Source: Aphis gossypii
Lineage: Eukaryota > Arthropoda > Insecta > Hemiptera > Aphididae
NCBI RefSeq assembly: GCF_020184175.1
Contig: NC_065533.1
Coordinates: 18,746,695-18,810,694, forward strand
Length of the DNA stretch: 64,000 bases
Direction: 5' to 3'
How positions within the stretch are numbered: the first letter of the stretch is position 1; each line of letters opens with the position of its first letter. The translations under genes were made by a program, and so were the position numbers. The notes beneath the pieces are model-generated. The model ran no database searches, was not told the DNA's origin, and saw only the letters and a program-made list of their open reading frames with translations. Shown here piece by piece: positions 1-11,200 of this stretch.

Positions 1-429
1 TGCAAATGTAACATATCCGGAATCACTTTGATAATTTTTCCGATCAGAAATAATAATATAATTATATGTATGGTATACTTCCGGTAACTTTTAGAGGTTA
101 CAGTTCGAGAGTGTCAAAAAATCAAAAAATCCACAACAGGTAATTGATTTTTTATTTTTAATATTTAATCATTCTCCGTCTTTAACATTTAAGAAAAAAA
201 TCTACCAGTGTTGAAATAATAAAGTATTAAAATGATAATAATAAAAGTTTTTGTTCTTATTGCATTTCTCTCTTTATCCAAATCGAAAGCTAAATTTATG
301 CACAACTAACCTTTGGTAAATTAAAAATCTTTTATATATTACATATTTACTAATATCATGATTAATAATCATATTTTTTTGTTTTTGATTTTTCTATTAA
401 AATATGTATAATTATTATGCTAACTGTAG

Positions 430-579
430 GGAGAATATCAAATCGTATTTGAAAAAATGTATCCTTGTGATTCAACAAATGTAATTCAATACAATTTTTA
501 TTTCAGTAAAAAGACGTTAAGTGTAATTGAGTTAAAAGGAAATAGAACAATTTTTGTATCTTTTGATGATATTCTTATA
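430..579 (+). CDS. Exon 2 of DUF1091-like copy 1
   Basis: 150 nt, open in frame 1 (GGA GAA TAT...), flanked by AG at 428-429 and GTAAGT from 580. It encodes 50 residues beginning GEYQIVFEK, with one Cys in YPCDS and an alternating hydrophobic end (TIFVSFDDILI). It is long and uninterrupted for such AT-rich sequence, which argues for past or present coding. Phase 0 at both ends matches exon 3. Confidence 0.5.
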
Positions 580-976
580 GTAAGTATAATATATTGAATA
601 CAATTAATGGCAAATATTTGAAACCTACCTATAGGTATTTGGTTATTATTTAGTTAAAGTTTATGGACAAAATGTATTTCTTCGAAATGAATATATTATT
701 ATAAAATTATTAAATACCATTATACTATACAATTACTTTTTTAAACTGTAACAATATAATTCTTTTTCGTTGAATACATAATTTGCATGAAATTCATTAT
801 CTTAATGTTCCAACTAAAGTAAGGAGAATAAGTATGCTTTGATAAAAATAAGTTTTCACTTTCAATCATGCATATTTGTTAGGGTAAAGTAATCTAATTC
901 ACGAATGAAGTGAAAAAACATTTAATTTCTACTTAAATACTAAAAACGTAAAATAATGTTATATATTTTTTAATAG

Positions 977-1144
977 ATTGATGTAAACGTTTTATCTTGG
1001 CGTTCAATTGGAGGTTGGAAACCAAATTCAATAGTTAACATCACAAATAATGCATGTAGTAATGTTAAAAAAATATTAGGAAATGTATGGAATACATTAT
1101 TTAAGTCATTTCTCGTTTTCAATACTAGGTGTCTAATACCAGCG
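977..1144 (+). CDS. Exon 3 of DUF1091-like copy 1
   Basis: 168 nt, 56 codons, acceptor AG at 975-976 and donor GT at 1145-1146. It holds the most family-like block: SWRSIGGWKPNSI, then ACSNVKKILGNVWN and RCLIPA, giving two Cys spaced as in the recalled family pattern. If the donor is not used, the frame stays open through CLIPAVMYTLINSF to a TAA near 1210. Confidence 0.55.
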
Positions 1145-1531
1145 GTAATGTATACATTGATTAATTCATTTTGTACACTAACTATTAATATAAAAAAATT
1201 TAAAAATCAATAAAATTATACTAATAAAAAATAAATATCATAAGCCAATGTTTCACATAAATGATTTTCCTTGATTGATTATTAACATTGATTAATGATT
1301 ATAGATGATGAAATTGAACCGTAGGATAATTAAAACTGTAGGGAAGAATTAATCTAATGAACGTAGATAGTATTTAGTATATCATCATCACGCAGTAGAT
1401 AACTCTGCGGGGCTTATACATTTATTTATAGTTGATTAATTAATAGTAAATTATTACTAAAAAAAACAGTCACTCTTTTTAGTATTGTATTTAAATTTTT
1501 CAGGGAACATAACAACATAACTACAAAAAAA

Positions 1532-1572
1532 AACATAACATAACATAACATAACATAACATAACATAACATA
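1532..1572. repeat. (ACATA)n microsatellite
   Basis: About eight tandem copies of ACATA, with looser AACAT variants on both sides (about 1506-1595). Simple sequence repeat in noncoding DNA. Confidence 0.9.
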
Positions 1573-3544
1573 ACTACAACATAACTATAACAACAGGTGT
1601 TAACTCTAAGGAACTAAAAGATCACAACTTACCAAGGATGTATTTTTATGAGAAATATAAATTAACGTATAAGATAAAAAATGTGAAAATGAAATACTTG
1701 GTTGTGTGATACTAGAGTGTAGTCTTATATTATGACCTCGGGAGAAACCAATATGATTAAATTTTACAAAATTATAATATTATGTAGTTATCTACTGTCT
1801 ATCGTAATAATATTTTATTTAAATTTTTTTTTTTTTTTATAGTCATTATCATGAATTAGTTACTTCAGAATAGTTATATTTTATAGGATAAAATAAAAAT
1901 ATAGTTATAAACATATTTAATATATTTTTCTATTTAGATATTAATTTATAAAATCATATACTTGAAGTGTAAAGAACTACTTTTGTTAATATAGTTAATA
2001 GTATCTATGTTAAAATTGTTGAATTTATAAAATACTATCTATACTCGATGGTATTTAATAAGAAATAATGACAGCTAATAATTATTTCCTGTTTATTAAA
2101 AAATATATTATACACCTAGTATTATTATTGTAATAAAATAATTTTTATTAATCTATGTGAATCTATATTGATAGAAATATTAAAAAATCATAATACAATG
2201 TTTGATCTTTATTTAATATTTTTTATAAACAATAAATGTATAACTTATTTAGTAACACGTATGTCATAACATTTTTTTTTTTTTTTACTGGAAAATAAAT
2301 GCAATTTTTTACAAACACGCAAACTAATTAGTGAGCTAGTACCTACCTAGTTAGGGGTTATTTACAAATGATTTAATGAAAAATTCGTTAAAAACGATTA
2401 CTCTGTTATAGTTTATTTTATTTATGTATTTTTAAACCATGTGTTAGAAATTATTTATATACTAATTTGTCCCTGTTCACATTGTTATCCGTTAAAATAG
2501 ATAGTTCTTATCGAATTCAAACTTTGATCAACTAATTATTTAATACTCAGAGTTGTGAAACTTGTTCAAAACTAAAAAAAAATATCTTATTATATTATAT
2601 ATTTAAATAGGTACCTAATAAAACACTACATTGAAACGCCTATTATTTAGTAATAATTCATAAGTATTAACTTATAGCTTGAATAGTAGAATAGAATCAG
2701 GCATTTACCTGTCTGTGATGGACAGTTTATTTTTGAGATAAAATACATTAACTAAATCGTTCATAATATAACGTGTTCAAATATTTAAACAACCGTGCCG
2801 AACTGTAAACGAACAAAACAAAACAAAATTCGATAATAGTTGTAGAAACACGTTATGAGCGTGTCTTTAAATTTTTGGTTTTTGTTAAATAAAAATGTAG
2901 GTCTAAAATTTATCCAAAAATAATACCTAGCTATCTCATTTTCTGTAACCAGTGAGCAATAGCAATTCCCTTCCCACAAAAAAGTTATCGTTTTATAAAA
3001 AAAATCTAAAAAAAATTATGTACAAAATAAGAATATACACTATACAGTCTTACATAAATAAGATACTTTTACTTATTTCAAATTTTCCACTACGTGAGTT
3101 AAATAAAAATATATATATATTATAACTAAAAATAATTTGGAGTTAAAATATGGATTTATATGGATAAAAACTTTACAGTTTACACTATACGTATATACGC
3201 ATATAAAAATGGAATTTGTTTTTAATTTAAACTGTATTAGAATTAATATTATTTTAGTACAAATGCTAAGTAGAAAAGTAAATAATATTAGATAGGTATA
3301 TAATTTACTCCTTATACTGGTTATACTATTTTTGTTTATCATATTTTCTGCATTCATAATAGATAGTCATTTACATAGGTAGTCTTTTAATAATAAAAAC
3401 AATAATATTTGAATACTTTATTTGAAATAATTTAAATACATTTTACTAATTTAATACTTTTCTTAAATTTAGTTTAAAATTGAGTGAATTTAAAACTTTC
3501 GGACCACTTTTACTTTTATCAGATTAAATATAATAACATAAATA

Positions 3545-4004
3545 TTTCCGGAAATGTTTGAAGGTTATAGCTCAAGCATGTCAATCAATATATATATAAA
3601 TGTATAAATACATTTTATATTTCATAATTATTATTCATTCTTAATGTTGAACACCTATAAACAATTCAATCAATGTTGAAATAAAATATCATCGAAAAAT
3701 GATAGTAATAAAAGTATTTGTTTTTATTTGATTTTTTTCTATGACTAAATAAAAAAAAAATACACTTTTTAGTGTATTAATATTGTGGTTCATTTAATAA
3801 ATAATAATATAAGTATGTATTACAGATAAATATAAGATTTATAATTTAATATGATATCTAATATAGTACTTCCCTGCTCAAAAAAAAATAAAACCAACTT
3901 ATTCAATATAATATTTATTTTAGTTAACAAAGGAATCAAGTACAACTAAGACTAGGTTTAAAAGAAGTACATCATCATTGACAATTTTGGACAATATACA
4001 TTCA
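3545..4004 (+). pseudogene. DUF1091-like gene, copy 2 (degraded)
   Basis: Seen: the stretch before the start codon parallels copy 1 (a CCGGAA..TTTGAAGGTTATAG block, then TGTTGAAATAAAAT and ATCGAAAA before an ATG at 3700). The reading frame MIVIKVFVFI is then broken by TGA. An exon-2-like segment at 3924-4004 is open for 27 codons between a TTTTAG acceptor and a GTGAGT donor, and its 3' half resembles the end of copy 1 exon 2. No exon 3 block was found. Inferred: a duplicate of copy 1 that has lost its reading frame. Confidence 0.45.
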
Positions 4005-5669
4005 GTGAGTATATTATACATATATTAAATATTATTTGTAACATATAATAGATAATACATATTATCAAGTAAGCAGTTAGTTCAAAAAAAATTCTCTGAA
4101 ATTACTAATTGCTTGTAGAATGATTGAGTAGAGATTACTATTTATCAGTTTTAAATAAATATTTATAAATATATATTTCTATTTTTCACGGAATATATAA
4201 TTAATTTAAATCACTATCAGTATTGTCATTTTCTAGTGAAAGAATAATTATGGCTTTTGGCATTAGATAAGGTAGTTTTTAACTGTAGAACGAAGTAAAA
4301 AACATTTAATTTTTACATACATTATGATTGCTCATTGTTCAACTGCTGTTTATCGTTTAATCATCTCTGTCGTCTGTGCCAAATCAACGTACAATAATTT
4401 GCATATCAACACACTGAATAATACAGAAGGGTATAAAACACAGTTAAAATAATTTTTTAAACCAAATTTTGGTTGAATAAACACTAATTGTCATAATTCA
4501 CATTTAATATTTAAATACAATCAATAAAAAAATAAATTGATTTAATTCAATTTAATTATAGCTATTATTATATAAATGTAAGACAACATCATGTTTTCAT
4601 AATATGTAATTTATCCATCGCATTAAAAATAATATTTCTTAGTTCTATAAATAGATACATTATATATAATATATTATATTTGGAGTACCTATTATTCTAG
4701 AATTATAATGCATATAATAAATCAATAATTTTTGGTTTTTTTTAATGCATCTCTTAGTGGCAAACAACTTAAATTTTAGGATATTCTTAATTTTTTCAAG
4801 TTATATACTGTTAGATATTTTGATTCGCATAATATTATGCACGATATTTTGACGTAAGGTTAATGGCAAATGATATTAATATATTATTATAACCCAAAAA
4901 CTGAATGATACGGAAATTTCTTACAAAAAGGTCGAAATGATCAATAACAATGGCAACGATGATATTTAAAGCCATAATATGAACATCCAACACCAAAAAC
5001 TCAAAGCTTGATTAAAAGATTTGGCTGCAGCCTTAAAATTATTACACATTCAAAAAAAAAATTGAATAACTTTAAACATGAATCATTATTTAATGATATT
5101 TTTCAGTCGATATCTTCACATAATATCTGTAAAAGACAAGAGTGTAGTAAAATAATTATTAGGAATATACGAAATATATATTATTAGGAAGGCATTTAAA
5201 GAAAGCATATTAAAATGTATACATAATGTAACCGTATAATATTATAGTACGAGAAAATATAAAATATACAATTGTATAACTTCCTTTTGTATATATATAT
5301 ATTTTACACCGTATTGAATTATTGTGAACAGAGTAGGTACAATAAAACTAAATACAAAAAAATTTAAAAAAATAGGAAGCAAATTAAATTGCATATTATA
5401 AGTACGTAGGTACATTACACGAGTGTGCATTTAGCCATTAAAAGATAATTTATATTGTGTAATAATTGTTGATGCATTTTTACAGAATACATATATTACA
5501 TCAAGGATTTACTCGAAAGAATTAAAATATTGAAACTTTTTCAAAATATAATTATGTGGAAAATGCAAAACCATCTTTAATATAACAAATGTAGAAAATA
5601 AAATACTCAGCTACGGAGCATTCAAATCGAACCATATTATATTACTATGGGAAAAACAATCCAATTCAT

Positions 5670-5945
5670 CTATAAAATACAATTATAATATATTGACTTA
5701 ATGTAAAATAAAAACACAAGAAAAAATGTGATTTGGACATATACAGAGAAAATTTCAATAAAAACAAAACTTTTATTATTATCATTTTTCGATGATACTT
5801 TGTTTCAACATTGAGAGAGTCTTTTAAGGATTTTCAACAGTAAAAATATACAACAGCTATGAACTATAAAATACATGAAGATGGATTGACATGATTCAGC
5901 AGTTGTGCTTTGACCTTTAAAAGCTGCCGGAAATATTTATGTATT
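5670..5945 (-). pseudogene. DUF1091-like gene, copy 3: 5' flank and first exon, inverted
   Basis: On the minus strand a CCGGCAGCTTTTAAAGG block, a CATGTCAATC word and TGTTGAAACAAAGTATCATCG precede ATG at 5785. The peptide starts MIIIKVLFLLKFSLYMSKS, matching copy 1 at the first six residues and at SKS, and continues open to a TGA near 5667. I found no convincing exons 2 or 3 farther along the minus strand. Inferred: an inverted duplicate reduced to its 5' end. Confidence 0.45.
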
Positions 5946-6822
5946 TATATTTAATATAAGAAAAAATAACAAACTAGGTCAAGAAATGATATTTTTGCAT
6001 AGCTCAACATAATGAAACAAAAGGAACTAAATAAATTAGTTGTGTTTTAATTATTTCTAACAAAAAAATTATTGTCATTTTTTATTTTTTTATTTTTTTG
6101 ATAATAATTTCTTTTGAATGCAGAAAATATGATAAATCAATATTATAACTTAACCTTTGAAAAAGCTCAAAATAATATAATATAAAAAATATTTGAATTT
6201 AATTTTAAGTTGAAAATATGATATTTATTTTTATACTACACAACTGTTTTCAAATAATATTATAAATTACAATATTGCTTTTTGAAATAAACTATGATAT
6301 ACTTGAATTAAAAATAAATTCTTTATCGATGTATTTTTTTATATTTGCATAAATATATACAAACGGTTAAGTTTATAAATAAATATGTTGACTTCAAAAT
6401 AAATACACAATCTTATTTCTATTTTTAGCTTTAGACATTACTCCAAATTGGTTTTTATTTACTAAATCATATCTATGTTTATTACTGTAATTTATTAGTA
6501 TGATTGTTGGATAATCAATTTACTCGTATAATTTATTTTTTCAGTTGGTCATCACTTCTTGGGGCAGTAAAAATGCTTTAGTTTTCAAAAATGGGGTAGT
6601 TTAAAAAATAAATTAAATCTAGTTATTATATAATATTTGTAATATTTATATTTATGGAAAAATTGTAATATGGAACTATATACAAGACGTACAGTGAAAA
6701 ATAAATTATCGATTAATTCCTCATAACGAATAAGATAAACATAGTGAATCATACATGAATATGAATTTGAATTTTGCTAAATTATTGTGTTCAACAAGAT
6801 AACTTTTATTAGGTACAATATT

Positions 6823-7233
6823 CAAGCCTGGGCATAAACGAGTTAAAAAGTTAAAGTTAAGTTAAAAGTTAAGTTAATTTTAACTTTTTAACTTAACTTT
6901 TTTGAATTTAATTTTCATTAACTTAATTTTTAACTTAATTGATGTTTATTGATATTAACTTAATAAATAACGAGTTAGTTTTAATAAAATCTAAATTACG
7001 TTATTTTATAAATAATTAAATTATAAATAAATCTAACCTAAGCTAACATATAAAAAAATAACTTTTTTTTAACTTTTAATTTATTAAAAAATTAAAAAAA
7101 TATATGTATTAACTTTTAACTTAACTGAGTTAACCAAAAATTTTATTAACTTTTAACTTTTAACTTTTTCTTATTGATGCATATTAACTTAACTTAACTA
7201 AGTTAAAAAAAATCATTAACTTGCCCAGCCTTG
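6823..7233. mobile_element. hAT-type MITE, 411 bp, with 8-bp target duplication
   Basis: The left end reads CAAGCCTGGGCA and the right end, on the other strand, CAAGGCTGGGCA (11 of 12 match). The element is flanked by a perfect direct duplication ACAATATT at 6815-6822 and 7234-7241. An 8-bp duplication and GGGC-containing ends fit the hAT superfamily. The interior has no ORF and is built from degenerate AAGTTAA/TTAACTT words in both orientations, so it could fold as a long hairpin. Nonautonomous. Confidence 0.8.
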
Positions 7234-7241
7234 ACAATATT

Positions 7242-8104
7242 AAATAACGATAATAGATTTCTGGTACTGTCATATAATGATATAATATGATACATTTCAT
7301 AGCATTAACCTTTGATTTCATACCAAATATTTCTGCATACATGAGGTTTTATTGGTTTTAACTCATCAACTTATTCTTTAGCTTTATAATATTTTGTAAG
7401 GATTTTAGCCACCATTTTTGTCCAATCGTCCATGTACTAAATTATATACAACCATAAAATAGTAAAATTTATTCTGACCAATGGCCATATTTAAATATTA
7501 TTAATTAATTTATATTGATTTATTAAGCTTATTGGGATGTGTCCGTGTCTCGATTTATAGAATCTGCCGTTGTATTAAATATACTTTGTTTATAAAATAT
7601 TATGTTAAATTGATATCTTATTAACTTGTTCTTATGTGGATTCATTATGTCTGCATAATTGTCACCATATCTATTAATAATTGAAGTGTAAGCTATAAAC
7701 GCTATTCAATTAATTATACATATTATGTCATGTTAGAATTCGAAACTCAATACTAAAATTGACTTAAAATATACAATAGCAATATAAACAAAATATATGT
7801 AAATGGTTTATAAAATAAACCCTAATCAATACTAATTAAATAAATACATTTTTTTTTTATAAATATTCATCCTGGTTGTTTCACAATGTATGTATGCTAT
7901 TTAGTATTTTATTAAATAGTTTGAAAAGTACTCCAATATGAATTAAATATTGCTCAATTTAAATTCGCATTTAATATGTCTATACTGTTAATAATTATAG
8001 ACGAAATTTAGAAAAACTAAACATACAAACATCAATTTACTTTTAATATACATACAATTCATTCGCAAGTATACTTATATAACATATTTTATTTTATTTT
8101 ACAT
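7242..8104. other. AT-rich intergenic stretch
   Basis: No gene recognised. The segment next to 8104 holds minus-strand AATAAA words (about 8087-8099), usable as poly(A) signals for the fibulin-like gene. Confidence 0.5.
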
Positions 8105-8211
8105 TCACTTCAGAGAATTTTTTGACCTGGGCAAACAGTAATAACTTCCATTCGTGTTGATGCACACTTCGTTTGCCATACACCGATTTGCCAACCTGCA
8201 TTCATTTATGT
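8105..8211 (-). CDS. Fibulin-like gene, exon 9: incomplete terminal cbEGF module
   Basis: DINECRLANRC and VCINTNGSYYC give Cys 1 to 4; the frame then reads LPRSKNSLK and stops at TGA (8107-8105). AATAAA follows within 20 nt. A possible donor inside the exon, CCCAG|GTCAAA, would remove the stop if a further exon exists. Confidence 0.7.
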
Positions 8212-11200
8212 CTGCAAAACAATAAAATTCAACATATTATTGTACAGTTAAAATACATACGAAACATCACAAGTCGACGTGTCACCGTATCATTAAGTTA
8301 AAAGCGGATATGAAATTATAATTGATAATTAATATCGTATAGTAAAAATCTAACACTTTTGGATCAAATAAAAGGAGATTATCATTTGCGTTTGGGTTAA
8401 AGACAGATTACTTTTGAACTTCTAAATTGACAGTCAAATCGAGTTGACTTAAAATCAATAAAAAAATTTAAATAAATCTTTATTTGTAAAATAATAAATA
8501 GGAACTATTGATACCTATTTGGTAAAGTGTTTATGGACAATCTATATTATTGTTCAATAAGACATGCATACAAATAATTTCATTAGCTTTTCTTCTGAGC
8601 GCAATTAACAGCCGTAGACCGATAGATTCTTTAATAAACTTAGGGACATGCTAGACATGGGTGTTTTAGTAACATAAAACAAAGTCTTTTTAAAAATGTA
8701 TGTAGGACATTTCATAGCAAGTGATTTTAAGTGGAAAGTTTTTTTTTGACCAAATAAGTAAACTAAATTATAATAACGATCTAAACAAGGTACAAGACAA
8801 ATAATTTTCCAGACAAATTCTATTTTCAAAACTTTGACACATTCAATTAAACATTTTATACGATTTTCTAAGCTAATATGTATTACCATGTCCTAGATAT
8901 TTGGATAACTATGTTACACATAAAGATATATAGTTACCGAAAACTGAAAAACCATAGCACTATATTAATCACTGTATTTAAGAAGAAAAACTAAGTTCGA
9001 ATGTTTTTATGGAACCGCAAAACGTTGTTTAACCAACAACATACGAGTGTATTTCGACATAATGTACGTATTATAATATAACAGATTTTATGACTATTTT
9101 TAATGTGTTCATCATTAACAATAATCACTGTATTAATCAATTTTTAACGCGTACTCATGAATGTTGTTTACAAATAGTATAAAAAAAATATCTAGATAAA
9201 TTACTAAGATATAGCTGAAACATAAGTCTAAGACAGATAAATAAATAATCTTTAAATTTCATCAAAACTACCCTAAAAAAATAATGAAATTAATAACAAT
9301 AGTCACACTAATTACCTATACACTTATTGTTTTGGTCCATTTCATAACCACGAAGACATTTAGCGCTGTTCCGATTGATCTGATTAGTGTTGTTGTTGCT
9401 TCCCTGAAGTACTCGGCAATTCGGTCCCACGCAACGTTTCTTATCGCACCGAAACGAACCTAAGGTATTTCTGCAAATCCACTCGGGACCTAAAACGCTA
9501 CAGGTATCCGTCTTCAGTGCACATTCATCGTCATCTGCAGACATAAAACGTATTTTTAGCGATCGTCTAATATGTTAAACATTGATACTTATTGATATGA
9601 TGGACGTAAAAAAATAATAACAACGCAAGTCATTATATTCCAACCGAATGCACGATTCTTATAATAGTGCTTTAATAGTATAATTTTGCATGAAATTAAA
9701 TTGGGTCCTTTATGTTTAAAATTCATTTTTACTCGAACTAACTACTTATAGTATTATAGAAACTAGGTAAATTAGGTTCGCGATAATTGGTATGCATTTT
9801 TAAAGTGGTATATTGACATCTGAAGAAAAAATGTAGTGAGTAAGTTGGGTATCGTTCTTACTGTAGATTATTATATTATATAAGTGTATAGTAACATTAT
9901 TATGGTTGCATCTAATCATATTATTAACCAGAAGATATGCAAAATTTATCTTGATCAGTTAATTTCATTTTGATCTAACTATAATAATAAAAATGAATTT
10001 TTTGATTAATAATTTGTACAATTTGTACCATAATTATAAAATATATCTATTATTGATTTAACTTCTAATAAAGATAATTACGAGTAAATATAAATATTAA
10101 AAAATATATAATTTTTTTCTTTGCGGCTTAATTAACCTACTACTTTTTTTTCTAGGATTAAGGATATTCAAAGGGTTATTTAGAATGAAAAATATTGTTA
10201 AAAAGTGCAATAGTAATTTTGTCAGAAATATGGTACATAAAATAGGCTAGCTACTTTATATTCTTATGTATAAAAAGATATGGATTGTACTTTACCATGC
10301 ACTAGCAGTAGCCAGTGTTATGAACAATTTAAGTATTTGGTATTCAATTCCTTTTCAAATAGCTATTAAATACGTATTTTAAAATATATTATATATTAAA
10401 AAAATGTTAAGTACATTTTAAATATTATTTTACTGTAATTCAATAATTTTCTTCAAATCATTTTTGCCGACTTAATTTAAAATATTTAGAATTGTTACAA
10501 AATAGACGATCGCTACCAACATCGTTTTTTTTTATTAAAACTATTATTTTTTTTTTTTTTTTAATAATACTTTAGAAATGTAACAAATATAACACATTAT
10601 GGGAAATGTAATACAATATATTGATAAAACGAAAAAAAATTGTGTCAATAAAATATATTATCTATTGTTGGTAAATAAAAAGGTATAACGATATTATCAA
10701 CAAACCCATTTCCATATAATAATATTTCGGAGCTACAAAAATACATTAATAATTATTTTTAAATACTAGTTTGTTAATAATTTAAATTTTGGTAAGAGAA
10801 CCGTCTATAACAGAGCAAACCGTACGTAGGTATTTGGGTAAATATGATTTACGAAATGAAAAAAAAAGTTGTTAAAATGCGTCTCGATCACTTCTAGAAA
10901 TATTTTAATAATATACATAGACATAATATTATAATATGTCACTTTAATAAATAAAAAGTACACAATACAATTGAATAATACTTTTAAGTAATTTTATTAT
11001 ATTTATTACATTTATATTAAATGTCGTTAATTTATCGACGACAGCGTACGATTATAAGCCATACTGCCCACACTGATTTTATACACTCTGTGTTATTGCT
11101 CAAGCCCATGATGTATACGCATTGACCAATAAATCCAAAAACGGACAAAACGTAAAATACTGAAACGCTAATACGGAATATGACCCGACTCGGCTTTTAG

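Larger units (their letters stand above)
232..1144 (+). pseudogene. DUF1091-like small secreted protein gene, copy 1 (3' end not found; possibly broken)
   Basis: Seen: ATG at 232 opens a signal-peptide-like stretch (MIIIKVFVLIAFLSLSKSKA) that meets TAA at 307-309. An open exon at 430-579 (50 codons, acceptor TGTAG, donor GTAAGT) and another at 977-1144 (56 codons, acceptor TTAATAG, donor GTAATG) follow in compatible phase. Exon 2 carries EKMYPCDS and FVSFDDI; exon 3 carries SWRSIGGWKPNS, NNACSNVKKILGNVW and CLIPA. Known: the pattern GGW..N....AC...K..LGN.W....C.IP is what I recall of an insect secreted family (DUF1091 type) common in aphids. Inferred: exon 1 lacks a clear GT donor before its stop, and no final exon for the usual tail was found, so the copy is either a pseudogene or uses a noncanonical donor and a distant last exon. 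The function of the family is unknown. Confidence 0.5.
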
